Assembly (NCBI GenBank): GCA_940337035.1
Contig: CALNHX010007571.1
Coordinates: 1 to 64,000 of the forward strand
Reading direction: 5' to 3'
DNA length: 64,000 nucleotides
Origin: Agriotes lineatus
Lineage: Eukaryota; Arthropoda; Insecta; Coleoptera; Elateridae
Part shown: positions 21,861 through 32,002 of the stretch, piece after piece
How the letters are laid out: the number at the start of each line of letters is the position of its first letter
Position numbering within the stretch: the stretch's first letter is position 1
Program-made: the position numbers and the translations under genes
The notes under the pieces: model-generated
Databases searched by the model: none
What the model was told of the DNA's origin: nothing
What the model saw: only the letters and a program-made list of their open reading frames with translations

Positions 21861-22064
21861 TACGTCTGGAAAGTATCTGGAATTCTATAGTTTTAAGAAA
21901 TGTCGTGAAACTTCCTTTTAGAAAATTCTGTGTTTCTAAAATGTTGTGTGCGTAGTGTCAGGGTAGCAGGTCATGGATAAAACAAAAGACAATCCTATAT
22001 GTCAAATATGTTATTTTTAAAAAGCTAAAGAAAGATTACTTTTTCCGGATACTTTCTAGACGTA
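21861..22064. mobile_element. 204-bp Tc1/mariner-type MITE
   Basis: The ends are inverted copies: tacgtctggaaagtatctgg on the left and the reverse complement tacgtctagaaagtatccgg on the right. TA at both ends fits a TA target duplication. There is no coding capacity. It lies within LINE beta between RT motif C and the thumb. Confidence 0.75.
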
Positions 22065-22184
22065 CTATATTTTGTTGTTAGTATTAGTACTTAGTTAACA
22101 ATGTATTTTTTTTATTATAGTACAATAAACATTATTATTATTATATTGCAAAGTTACATTCATTAATAAGATATTCAAGCAAAT

Positions 22185-22544
22185 CAAAATTAATGTTATT
22201 TGTAAAAAATGGACAATGTTTATAGAATCTCAAATTAAAATTAATGTTGAAGGTACTGAACCTAAATTAGTTAGAGACACAGAAAACTTGGGCTTAATTA
22301 TTGATGAATTACGATTTTCGTCACATATTAATAAATGTATCAGCAGTGGTTTTAACGCCCTACGATTGCTTTATCTTAAGGTGTGAACTTCGAAAAATTT
22401 TATGTGAACCGTTAGTTCTATCTAAACTTAATTATTGTGACTCTGTGTGGAACCGCAGGTTGCTGCATGCTGTATGTTTATATCACAAAATAATTTTAAA
22501 TAAAAAACTATCTCTACAATAAAATTATTCATCGTACAGATGTA
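22185..22544 (+). pseudogene. LINE beta RT, segment 3 (thumb)
   Basis: The frame holds ESQIKINVEGTEPKLV and GLIIDDELRFSSHI, then shifts to LCEPLVLSKLNYCDSVWN and HAVCLYHKIILNK and on to IIHRTDV. This is the thumb and C-terminal region of a Jockey-superfamily LINE. It is cut at GAT-GTA by the pogo-type element. The next codons, CAT ACC TTA, follow at 27789 in the same frame. Confidence 0.8.
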
Positions 22545-22674
22545 GGAGAGATCGAGGTAAGATGACGATAGTAAGGAAAAATTCAATATTTGAGTACAAG
22601 GAAATTTATTTAGAACGTAATATTACATATACCGGGTGTCAACGAATTTATTAGACAAGTCATAACTTCTAGAG

Positions 22675-23796
22675 CAGGGGTCGGCAAACTTTTTTTGGAA
22701 AGGGCCAGATCGTAAAACTTTTAGGCTCGGCGGGCCAGGTAGCAACTCGAAGACATTTACATGGGCAATTCTGCTCATAGAGCAACAAAAAAAAAACACA
22801 GGGTAATTTTTCTTATTAAGAAGTGATATTTTGACATAATATTTATATACACTATACATGCTAACACAAAACAACAAATAAAATATTTCCATCTATTAAT
22901 AAACGTATTGTAGAACTGGTTACATTTTGTACTAATGCGATGAATGTAATTGTTTTTTCTGAGATAATATTTCATCATACTGGAGTTCGAAATTAGTACA
23001 TCCTATCATTAAAGTTATTTGCAAATGGTCATCTGTTAATAATGATCTGTATTGCGATTTTACATACTTCATTTTTGAAAATGTTCTTTCACATTGGTAA
23101 GTACTCCCAAATACAGATATAAATCTCCGAGCATATGATTTTAATTGACCGTATTTATCTTCCTAAAGATATTTATAGAATTGGGTTAGATCCATTTCTT
23201 TAAACATAATTTTTAGCATACCATCATTTTGCAGTTCAATCACTTCCAATTGTACAGCCAAATGGATTTTGAAATAAGGAAATGTCTTTTGCAGTTGCAT
23301 CAAGATCCGAAAAACGCTGTTGTAACTGTAGTTGAAGTTCAGGCAATATATCCTCCGCATTTTTTTAGGAATGAGGATTTCGCTAATATTTGAAAAATTT
23401 TACAGCATGGAAAATAATTAAACTTGGTTAATGTGATTTGTGTTTAAAACAATGCAAATTTTTGGCGATATGGCTTTACGATAGAATACATTTCACATAT
23501 GAGCACTGTTTTTTCCTGTAATTTTAAGTTAAATTCGTTTGATATCCCATGATGTCTCCAGCAAATGCTAATTTTCATAGCCATTCATTGTCAGATAATA
23601 GTGGCTGTGAGTAGTTTTTCTCATTTAGAAAAAATTCTATTACTTAAGTCAGTCCATTTATATATGTCAGTGGTTACAGCGCCTAATTTGATTTATTTTA
23701 CATTTTTTCACGTAAAAACAGTATTAACCCGCGGGCCGGATTAAAAACTGACGGCGGGCCGGATATGGCCCGCGGGCCGTAGTTTGCCGACCCCTG
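22675..23796 (-). mobile_element. Zaphod-like hAT (Tip100 group) element
   Basis: The ends caggggtcggcaaact and agtttgccgacccctg are inverted repeats, followed inward by GC-rich gggcc motifs. An exact 8-bp duplication, ttctagag, flanks it. The terminal sequence closely resembles the Zaphod/Tip100 group of hAT elements. It is internally deleted, keeping only the C-terminal part of the transposase on the minus strand, and lies inside element T. Confidence 0.9.
22932..23360 (-). pseudogene. hAT transposase C-terminus (dimerisation region)
   Basis: Two broken frames read LQLEVIELQND and MDLTQFYKYL, then YQCERTFSKMKYVKSQYRS, LTDDHLQITLMIGCTNF and QLHSSH with a stop. This is the hATC dimerisation region in the form seen in Zaphod and GTF2IRD2-related transposases. 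The N-terminal zinc finger and catalytic core are missing. Confidence 0.82.
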
Positions 23797-24733
23797 TTCT
23801 AGAGTATTAGGTGTATCAAAATGATATTTGGTATAGGTAAATGGCATAGGGAGAGGAAAGTTTTCGCATATTTTTCACTTTCTGGTCACTTCCGGTTTCA
23901 CCGGAAATGGCTCCCGTTTAGAATTTTTAAATAGAACACCCTGTATATTTTTGCATATTTGGATTTCTGAGACAATTTTGGATCAGCATGTGACATTTTA
24001 AAAACTTATTCATGGCACACTTGACAAAAGTAAATAAATTATTATCTAGTATTTTGCTTAGAAATATTTAACTTATGAGCTTATTTTTAATCCAATCGCA
24101 AATAAATTAGTATCGTTAGATTCGCCAAAAAATTCTCTTTTCGGAAAGTGCTTGTCAAAAAAGGGTCGCCATTTGAACAAAAATAGTTAGACAAGAAAAC
24201 GTGCTTTTGCCAACTTGTCTTATTCCTATCTATCATACTAATCACTCAAACTTTACGATTGTAATTTTCTGATATCACCTGAGGTCTTTAGATTAGTTTG
24301 CGTCTGATCATGGCCACCTAGATGCCATATTAAAACTGGCTCTAAAAAAATCAAGTAGGCTTAAAAACTTTTTAAAATGTCACATTCTGATCCAGAATTG
24401 TCTCTGAAATCCAAATATGCAAAAATATACAGGGTGTTCCATTTAAAAATTCGAAATCGGAGCCATTTCCGGTGAAACCGGAAGTGACCGAAAAGTGAAA
24501 AATACGCGAAAATTCTCCTCTTCCTATACCATTTACCTGTACCAAATCTCATTTTAATACACCTAATACTCTAGAAGATATGACTTGTCTAATAAATTCG
24601 TTGACACCCGGTATACATAGAATACTATATTAGCTTCTAAATAATATATATTTTAATAAGAAAAATAAAAAGGTTTTGTGACAAAAAATTAAAAAAGAAT
24701 CTTTTGAAACCAGTAGGTAAGATGACGAGGTTT

Positions 24734-25460
24734 GCGGAAAGTTCGTTCCCCACATTTCGTACCCCACATTTCGTTCCCGGGATATTTCGTCTCCCCACAT
24801 CTCGTACCCGGAAACTTCGTTCCCGATCGAGCTCAATTTGTCTTCTAGATTACTAGGTGTTGAACAACGGGTGCAGCGATCGAAATGCAGTTAGAAAAAT
24901 CAAAGATAGTTTAATTAATTTATTTATTATAATAAACCTATAAGAACAGTATGTCCCCGAATTGAGTTTACAAGAGGGAATTAAATATTATTTTTAGCTT
25001 TACATAAAAATGCTATAGGAATTAAAATTCCTGCTTGGTTTGTAGAGATTTTTAAGAATATTTTCAGTTTCTCAAAAACAAGTCTGCCTTGACAGTTAAG
25101 CAAACACTATTTTCTTTTCTTGCCTTATTGTTCATAATACGGCAAAATATTACTAAGAAAAGTTGTTTAGAATAAGAAATTATGGCCGTATACAAGATAT
25201 AAGGAAGATACTTAGATTAAACCGTAATTTTTAATACATACAATTTATTTTGTTTTTATAAGTTTATTATAATAAATAAATTAATTAAAATATCTTTCAT
25301 TATCTAACTGTATTCCGATCGCTGCTGTATTCTAGGAGGCAAATTGAGCTCGCTCGGGAATGAAGTTTCCGGGTACGAGATGTGGGGAGACGAAATATCC
25401 AGGGAACGAAATGTGGGGTACGAAATGTGGAGAACGAAATGTGGGAAACGAACTTTCCGC
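24734..25460. mobile_element. Foldback element F with repetitive termini
   Basis: The ends, 24734-24836 and 25345-25460, are inverted copies that start gcggaaagttcgtt. They are made of a short motif (cgaaatgtgggg with ac or aac spacers) repeated several times. The complementarity continues inward in AT-rich DNA to about 24960 and 25240. The element is 727 bp and non-coding. It lies between two copies of the host pogo ggtaagatgac motif. Confidence 0.75.
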
Positions 25461-25474
25461 TAGGGGTAAGATGA

Positions 25475-25690
25475 CTAGTAACAGAAATCGCATACAAACT
25501 GACCACATTCTCCATAACAGTTACAGTTTTCATGCCATCATGTTGAACAAGCTGAACATTGAATCCAGTCTTCAGTAGGAGGTTCTTGATAAGTTTCGTG
25601 ACATCCTGGGCAATTGTGAATCGTTTGATTAGTTGCACGTGTCTGAACTGTTTGGTTCGTCATTTTACTCCCGTCAACTTGCCCGACCTT
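25475..25690 (-). pseudogene. pogo DDE_1 transposase C-terminal zinc finger
   Basis: The minus strand reads NCPGCHETYQEPPTEDWIQC and SACST, then after a stop in place of Trp, WHENCNCYGECGQFVCDFCY and a stop. The Cys/His spacing is that of the PHD-like finger ending many insect pogo/Tigger transposases. The stop at the paired tryptophans inactivates it. No catalytic core is seen upstream, because the region to the right is replaced by other insertions. Confidence 0.75.
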
Positions 25691-26249
25691 CACAAAAACT
25701 GCTTTGTTAAGGTTAGGTATTAACACGAGCAACAATAAATTAAAATCACATGACGAATAATCGTCATTACTACACAAATTCATACAGTTTAATAAACATA
25801 TTAATTTACCTAATAATAATCCAGTAAACACACGTAAAAACGGTCACTACAAATTATACCTCCATATCGAAAAACAAACTTTATCGTTATGTGACTTAGC
25901 TGCGTCTTAAAATATTACTTTACCTACACATTTTAGTCCTAGATACAATTCGCTAGATGGCGCTAGTATTCAGTTTTGTCTACAGTGGCTATATACAAGA
26001 CAGTGTGGCCATAGGGATGTCTTCGCCGCTATTGGTCGACGCGAATATCCGCCATTAACAGGCAAAATATTTAGTTACATTTAAGTTGTTCTCAAAGAGG
26101 TTGGTAGAACCTGTTCATTTGGTTATGGAAGAAAATAAAACCTTTCAAATCTGACAATTGTAAATTGTCAGTGTCAAATAATTCATTAGCGTCGCAAGCG
26201 GGTCAAATTTTATCATCTATTGCCCTAAAAAACTAATATTCTGCACAGT

Positions 26250-26965
26250 ATTTAAATGTGACAATTTATAATTATGCTATTGTTGTAATAGCACAAGATG
26301 CGTTCGACTTGGAATATATGATAAAGAGATTACGTCGGTGCTACGATAAATGGGGCCTTAGCATAAGTTTAGAGGAAACGGAGTATTTAGTAGTCAACTC
26401 GAAAGCACAATATGAAGTCTTAATAAATGAAGATGTCGCAGTAAGAGAAGTAGAAAGGTTTAAATACCTTGGTGCTACAATACAATCGATGAAAAAGGTT
26501 TGGGAACAGAAGAGATCAGAACTCGAATAGTACAAAGTACTTAAAATCAATTTGATGGGACAATACTATCTCTAACAAAAACAAAAAAAGAATAGGTAAA
26601 GTAATGGTAGAGTCGGTGCTATGTTATGGCAGTAAGGTATGGACTGTAACAGCGGAAATGAAACGAAGACTAAACACAGTTCAAATGGACGAAAAAACGC
26701 AAAGGTATCGAGACGAGATAGAGTGACGAACGAGGAAATAAGACGCAGAATGGATGCACCAGAATCAGTTGTGGACAGAATTGGAGAATGGAGGAGACGA
26801 CGTGTCTTATGAAGATCTTTAAATGGTCGCCGCCGGTTAAGAAAAAAAGAGGTAGACCACGCAAACCGTGGAATGAAGGTATTCGGAGAGCCATGGAGGA
26901 ACCTGGAAGAAGACCAAGCACAGAACATTGAGGTTTGGAGACAGGGAATAGGAAGACGGCATTTA
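26250..26965 (+). pseudogene. LINE RT thumb fragment carried in element X
   Basis: The frames read QDAFDLEYMIKRLRRCYDKW, LEETEYLVV, VERFKYLGATIQS, later RIGKVMVESVL, RRMDAPESVVDRIG and NIEVWRQGIGRRHLAV, the C-terminal half of an insect LINE RT of the RTE-like type. Multiple shifts break it. Lying wholly within the TIRs, it either was captured or inserted there and then decayed. Confidence 0.7.
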
Positions 26966-26975
26966 GCTGTATTGT

Positions 26976-27133
26976 AAACTAGCATAACTGGAACCGGTTG
27001 TAAACTTCATGTAACACCTTAAAGCACTACGAACGAACGCCAATGAGAAATGTCAAACTAGCATAACTGGAACCGGTTGTAAACTTCATGTAACACCTTA
27101 AAGCACTACGAACGAACGCCAATGAGAAATGTC
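26976..27133 (+). repeat. 79-bp tandem duplication
   Basis: The block aaactagcataactggaacc and onward (79 bases) is repeated immediately and without visible change at 27055. It lies at the end of the LINE fragment in element X. Its perfection points to a recent duplication. Confidence 0.92.
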
Positions 27134-27326
27134 AATGTCCAAAAATAACATTGCACGTGTAGCTAACATCAACTAGTTAAAATAACTAGCGCCAAAATAA
27201 TGACCACTCAAAAACGTTCGATTATTTCGAAAGGCACTGTATATCTATATGCTCAAATTTGCCTGTTAATGGCGGCCAACAATCGTATGGCCACACTGTC
27301 TTGTATATAGTCACTGTAGTTTTGTC

Positions 27327-27707
27327 TATAGCCCCTCTATTTACAAATAGTAGCGACATCCTGGGGCAAACCTGATGCAAACATGAAAATACAAAAAGTT
27401 ACTAAACGGTAAATTTCAGTGTAAACAGTGAAAAAATAACTGATCTGAGTACCTGAAATCCTTTTCTGCCACTATTTTTACACTTATCGACACAACACCG
27501 TGGCATTTCCACGTCCTCGACTTATTATTTGCCCCCGAAGGGAAAAATGAATAAAATCACGACAAATGTCAATGTCACATTTTAATTAATTATACAACTT
27601 CCTTGGCAATTTTTAAATATGCTAGGGACTTACGGGATACCAACGTGATTTTGCCCCAGCGGCAACATCAAAGGTTGTCGCTACTATTTGTAAATAGAGG
27701 GGCTATA
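27327..27707. mobile_element. Element Y, 381-bp MITE at the same target as element X
   Basis: The termini are inverted: tatagcccctctatttac and, reversed from the right end, the same, with the match running about 33 bases. It is flanked by gttttgtc at 27319-27326 and 27708-27715. It shares the left duplication with the right one of element X. Non-coding. Confidence 0.82.
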
Positions 27708-27788
27708 GTTTTGTCCACTTCTTTTGGTATTTCAATCAAACCTCTTAGTCATCTTACCCCGTTCGTCATCTTACCCCGATCTCCCCTA

Positions 27789-28275
27789 CATACCTTAAAT
27801 TTGAGATTTAAGGATTCTTGATCCCACCTATTCACCGTACCGAGATGTTGAAGCGGTCGTTTACATACCAAATTGTTAATAAATATAATTCGCTACCCTT
27901 AGATCTCAAATCTCTAATATTAAACATTTTAAAAGTAAGTTACTAAAAATGAAACTTTGCCAAAGCGTGTTAAATACATCCTGCCTGCATGCGTAATGTG
28001 TTATCTGCAGTTACAGGAGCATTTGTTTTTACTTAACTGTCGGAGGAACTGATGTTGTTTTGTTGGTGTCTTTTTCATGTTTGATTATTATTATTCAATG
28101 TTTACTTCTATTTATAATTTTTTAATACTAAGCGAAAAGGGGTTAAATGAAAAATCAGCTGGGTTGACAAGACGCCTAGGCTCAATCTCGCCCACACATC
28201 AATATTTTTTTTTTGTAGTTGGAAAAAAATTCATAAAAGCATTAATAATAATTATAATAATAATAATAATAAATA
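27789..28275 (+). pseudogene. LINE beta C-terminus and 3' tail
   Basis: After the pogo element the frame goes on with HTLNLRFKDS, then shifts to PPIHRTEMLKRSFTYQIVNK, YNSLPLDLKS and KSKLLKMKLC, the usual C-terminal end of a Jockey-superfamily LINE. The 3' untranslated part ends in a (AAT)n microsatellite at about 28243-28273, a CR1/L2-style tail. Confidence 0.8.
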
Positions 28276-28368
28276 AGTGTCGCATAATTTTAATAATTGT
28301 CAGTGATAAAAACATGGCTTTCTTTATGCAAGCAAAGCAGACCGCAGTCAGGGTATAGTGTACGAATC

Positions 28369-28706
28369 ATCATAACTCTATAATAAAGCAGAACACGTCC
28401 CAAGGTCAAATAAATCAACTCCTGGTCTATGTGCAGTTAGGTATTGGGGGCGTGGTCTTGATATTTTCTAAGAGCCAGTAATATGGAAGGAGAGAACAAT
28501 TAATGCTCTTGTTAGGGCCTACACACATTTTTTACATTACACAGGAATGTTTGTACTATGTACACATAAATATTAAATCTGCAAATAACCTAAATTCGGA
28601 GCTTTGTACAAAAATATGGTTATAAACTTTTTGCAAGTGGACTTTACTACCTCTAGGAAGAAAAGGCGTCGTGCATCACGTGACCACAATTCGAGGTTGG
28701 AGGTAA
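28369..28706 (+). repeat. Repeat R, copy 1 (upstream of THAP gene 1)
   Basis: This 338-bp block is nearly identical to 33202-33540. It starts atcataactctataataaag and ends gaggttggaggta. It has no TIR and no frame. In both places a THAP-domain exon follows, after about 560 and 150 bases. It may be a shared 5' flank, a promoter module or part of one element family. Confidence 0.85.
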
Positions 28707-29262
28707 TTGTGGGCGTTGTCTTGATATTAGCAGCGTTGCCAGACCTGGTACAATTCTACGAATCTGGTACATTCTGAAACCATTACTGCAAAAGTATATT
28801 TTTAAAAATATTTCTGGTACATTTTCATCCTCATTTATTAGATTAGACGAAACTGTCAAAAATAAATTAGCAGATCAGCCAGGCAAAGCGGAATTGGCAG
28901 ACAAAATACGTCTTATTTATTTCGTACAGTATCCTCACTTAATAATACAGTATCCTCATTTAATACTAAGAAACTGGAAACTGCAAGTAAAGCAAGAGAA
29001 AAAATTTTCGCAGAAGTGTATTATAAATAAACATTAATACTACAAACATAGTGTTTAGTGTTATGTTGTTTTCCGTTAATTATTGTACAATATTTTGAGA
29101 ACGTCTGACAACACTGTTACTACACGCACAAGGAGGCTGTGACATCATCATTGTTGTTGACGCCATTAGCTGCTTTCTCGTTTACGTGCAATTTGTTTGC
29201 GTTATTAAACTGTAAAAGGCTTTACGCAAAACTTCCCTCGTCGTTTGTCGTTTACGTTTGTG

Positions 29263-30085
29263 ATGGCAGAATATTGTTACGGTGGGTACAAGACGTGTGC
29301 ATCGCCTTTGTGCAATAACAGTGCAATCTTAAATGCAGAAGTTTGCTATTTTCGGTTCCCAAAAGACTGGCGAAGGTAAGTTGTTATATTGGAGCGTTAT
29401 TATATAGTACCTTTGTATATTTATTTATGTATGCACGTATATAAATCCCGGAAACACTAAAAAAGGCTATTTTTTAAGATGTTTAATCTGGATTAAAAAC
29501 TGCGGGTTGGAAGAATCCAAAGAAACTTCCTGTATAAATTGGTACGATTATAGACTGTGTAGCGCACATTTTGAAGAATCAATGTTCTCCAGTCTGCTTA
29601 AAAATCGCCTGAAGAAAACAGCAATTCCAACATTGTTTGGTGATTTAAATTCAGGTTTGTACATATTCAATACTGTTATATATCGTTTACCATAATAAAC
29701 AATTAGCAAATTGACCATCGATTTATCGTTTAATACAAAATAATTTTAGGTGCTTTATGTCGATTGTTAATCACATCATATTTTACAGGTGCGTTATTTG
29801 ATACGAATGCAACACCTTCTTTTCTTAGATCGTCTAATCCTGCAAATGTTTCTGCAGGGTTCGAACCCCTACCATCAACATCTACGGCCGAGGTTTCTAA
29901 ACATGTGAGTTGTTCTTCAGGTAATAACGAATAGTCATAAAATATTGTTGTTTGTTAATCACATAATATTTTACAGGTGCGTTATTTGAAACGAATACAA
30001 CACCTACTATTCTTAGATCTTCTAATCCTGCAAATGTTTTTGCACGTTTCGAACCCCTGCCATCAACATCTACTGCCGAGGTTTG
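29263..30085 (+). CDS. THAP-domain protein gene 1, multi-exon, with duplicated exon
   Basis: Exon 1 (29263-29375) encodes MAEYCYGG, CASPLC and FRFPKDWR and ends at a gtaagt donor. Exon 2 (29479-29654) encodes RCLIWIKNCGLEE, NWYDYRLCSAHFE and KKTAIPTLFG. Together they form a complete THAP zinc finger: C-x4-C, the C-x2-H pair and the AVPTIF-like box. THAP domains bind DNA in P-, Kolobok- and ISL2EU-type transposases and in host regulators. Exon 3 (29789-29920) keeps the frame and is symmetric (phase 1-1). A diverged copy starts at 29977 after its own acceptor. Beyond about 30085 no further exon was recognised. Reading frame and splice sites are intact, so it may be expressed, but a transposon origin is likely. 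Confidence 0.7.
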
Positions 30086-30092
30086 TAAACAT
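29758..30092 (+). repeat. 188-bp tandem duplication of intron end plus exon 3
   Basis: The sequence ttgttaatcacat-(c/a)-atattttacag and the following exon gtgcgttatttga occur at 29789 and again at 29977. The encoded segments ALFDTNATPSFLRSSNPANV and ALFETNTTPTILRSSNPANV differ at several residues. The second copy has lost the gtgagt-like site present in the first. Confidence 0.85.
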
Positions 30093-30206
30093 TTGTATGT
30101 AAAGCCTCTATGACACGACGGTACATTTTACGCATTTTATAAAAAAAATATTAAGCATTGTTTCATACAGAAAATTGACTGCTACATTTTGCGCTGACTT
30201 TTCATG

Positions 30207-30444
30207 TAGAGTCGTGTGCAAATAAATCTGGGACAATGGTTTTTTTTATATGTAAATTGAGTTAAGATTTGAAGCATATCTCCATGGATTTCCTGCTATC
30301 AGAAAGAGTTACTTTAAATTTTGACACGTAAATGAAAATGTAGGTCTTTCTGGTAGCAGAAAATCCATGGAGATATTCTTCTATTCTCAATTCAACCTAC
30401 ATATGAAAAAACCATTGTCCCAGATTTATTTGCATACGACTGTA
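30207..30444. mobile_element. 238-bp mariner-type MITE
   Basis: The inverted ends (outer bases agtcgtgtgcaaataaatc on the left, agtcgtatgcaaataaatc from the right) continue into gggacaatgg and then a poly-T/poly-A block. TA dinucleotides sit at both borders. The middle is also partly self-complementary around tccatggagatat. Confidence 0.78.
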
Positions 30445-30704
30445 CATTATTTAGAAGTTGTTCTACATTTTCTGGTAAATATGCGTGTAAAAATGTGCAG
30501 AAGTATCGTAATCAAACTAAACTGCAGAGCATGACGCGAAATGAAAACATAACCTGCATTTTATTAGCATTGTTTAACTTCCTGATTAATAATTAATACA
30601 TAGCAGCTGGCTGAGGTTAATGTTAAAACATGTTAAGGACGAATTAGCAGCTATTTACAGTTGAAACGCCTTCCTGCGGTGAAAGAACTGGTCAAAATTG
30701 TGAG

Positions 30705-30745
30705 GTAGAAATATATTTCAGCACTTAGTGCCTTCTTCAGTCTAC
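30705..30745 (-). ncRNA. Hammerhead-ribozyme-like motif
   Basis: Read on the minus strand, gtaga, then ctgaaga, a stem (aggcac/gtgct with a taa loop and one bulged G), then gaa, atatat, t and tctac. This follows the type I hammerhead order: CUGANGA core, stem II, GAAA core, a two-base-pair stem III, an allowed H17 (U) and a 5-bp stem I (gtaga with tctac). Minimal hammerheads of this type are known from Penelope-like elements. No such element was recognised beside it. The bulge and very short stem III leave activity open. Confidence 0.4.
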
Positions 30746-30749
30746 ATAT

Positions 30750-31287
30750 ATAAACAGGTTAAAAAAACAACACGTTAAAATCTTGCATATTTATAAAAAG
30801 ACAGTTTTTACGGTGAAAATATCATTTTCCTCCTTACTTATGTATTAAAATCGTTGATTAAGAAAACACAAAGAGGCGACTGCTAAAAAGGGATGATTAT
30901 CTGGTGTTTTAATTAAAGATCAAAAGGAAAATTCTAGGAGTTTAAGAACGAGGACTATTTATCAGGCACCATGTTGACGAAATTCAGTGAAAAAGTGTAG
31001 ATAATAAAATTAATTAATTACTATGCACATCTACAGTTATTTAGTAAAATAATTTTAAAAATTCGTTATGATTGTAAAACAGTGTGTCTCCATTTTGGTT
31101 TTCGTAAAACAGGCAAAAATTAACTAAATGTAGCTTTGATTTATGGGGAATTTAATTCAGAAACATAGTAATTAAAAGCAAAAGTTTTTGTTAGTACGTC
31201 TTGCAATACAAAGTTTCGTGCAGCGACATTCGTGATTAATGTGATACTCTAAACCTAGCCTCAGAAAATAGCTAACAAACATGTTTG
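30750..31287. other. Non-coding, no feature seen
   Basis: AT-rich sequence without a credible frame, repeat or splice-supported exon. Confidence 0.4.
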
Positions 31288-31288
31288 G

Positions 31289-31348
31289 CTAATTATAAGA
31301 TCTCTGTAAACGGAAGTTGTGTCAGTGTATCACACCAGATTTTTTTTG
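31289..31348 (+). repeat. End fragment of repeat U
   Basis: The stretch aattataagatc and on to gtgtatcacaccagattttt matches the last 60 bases of repeat U at 37730-37789 with few changes. Only this end is present. Confidence 0.75.
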
Positions 31349-31487
31349 ACGAGTTAATTGTAAAACATTTGCAAAGTTGGTAGCACTAATTGCCAAATAA
31401 CTAATTTCGCGTTTATTTTGCTGTCAAATTCTATATGCGGAAGTATATGAGATTTTATTTTATTAATTTATTGTCAGTAATAATACC

Positions 31488-31639
31488 ACGAGGCGACTGA
31501 ATTATCAAAAATACTTCTGCTTTCTCACGAAACGGGTTGCTTAGAAACATCACGAGCCGAAGGGCGAGTGGTGTTTCTACAAAGCAATCCGTTGAGTTTG
31601 TAAGCAAAAGTATTTGATAATTCTTAAAGTCGTCGAGTG
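31488..31639. repeat. Foldback MITE, ~150 bp
   Basis: Arms with gaattatcaaaaatac on the left and gtatttgataattc on the right pair along most of the length. The loop is the GC-rich cgagccgaagggcgag. The unit can form one long hairpin. Hairpins at 56531 and 62842 have similar cctcg/cgagg loops and may be relatives. Confidence 0.75.
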
Positions 31640-32002
31640 AGTATTTGATTAAATTATACCATGAATATCAATAAGGGAATTACACTAAAAATGTATTTTT
31701 CGACGACTGACATCGAAATTAGATTTTTCTCACTGTCATTTGACAACAGAAAGTTGACATTTGCCGCTGAGCGTGCGTTTTCATCACTTTGCTGCTCGCC
31801 GAGCGTTTTGGGTTTCCGTGTGAACAAAATAGGTAGCCACGTTCGAATGTTTCCTTGAAAATGCCCATCATTTGTTGAAATAATCGCGTCACATGTCATA
31901 GACTGCGCGAGTAATGTTAACTTGATTGTCATTTAATTTTTGCGATAAAATGAAATCTGACATTTTCCTTTAATAATATGCTCAGTCATCGAAAAAATAG
32001 TA

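Larger units (their letters stand above)
22629..24614. mobile_element. Long-TIR element T, split by a hAT
   Basis: The left arm (22629-22674 plus 23805-24010) and the right arm (24350-24614) are inverted copies beginning ataccgggtgtc and about 260 bases long. The flanks acat/acat give a 4-bp target duplication, though a TA reading cannot be excluded. Both arms contain an internal tatacagggtgttc motif. The 340-bp centre is AT-rich and shows no coding. Superfamily unknown. Confidence 0.75.
25981..27318. mobile_element. Element X, TIR tacagtg, 8-bp target gttttgtc
   Basis: The termini are inverted repeats of about 32 bases (tacagtg-(g/a)-ctatatacaaga and on to gtggccat), with a second matched block ccgccattaacaggcaaa further in. 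gttttgtc lies directly before (25973-25980) and after (27319-27326). The 1.34-kb interior holds a LINE fragment and a 79-bp tandem duplication. The superfamily is unclear. The 8-bp duplication fits hAT- or P-like transposition, but the TIR does not start with CAG. Confidence 0.8.
22545..27786 (-). mobile_element. pogo-type DNA transposon with TA target duplication
   Basis: The termini are inverted repeats: ggagagatcgaggtaagatg on the left and, reversed, ggggagatcggggtaagatg on the right. Both are flanked by TA, and removing the element restores the LINE beta codons. Internal copies of the ggtaagatgac motif occur near 24718 and 25464 and in the right end. A zinc-finger tail typical of pogo/Tigger DDE_1 transposases is present on the minus strand. 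The rest of the transposase is lost. About 5.2 kb long because of at least five nested insertions. Confidence 0.85.
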
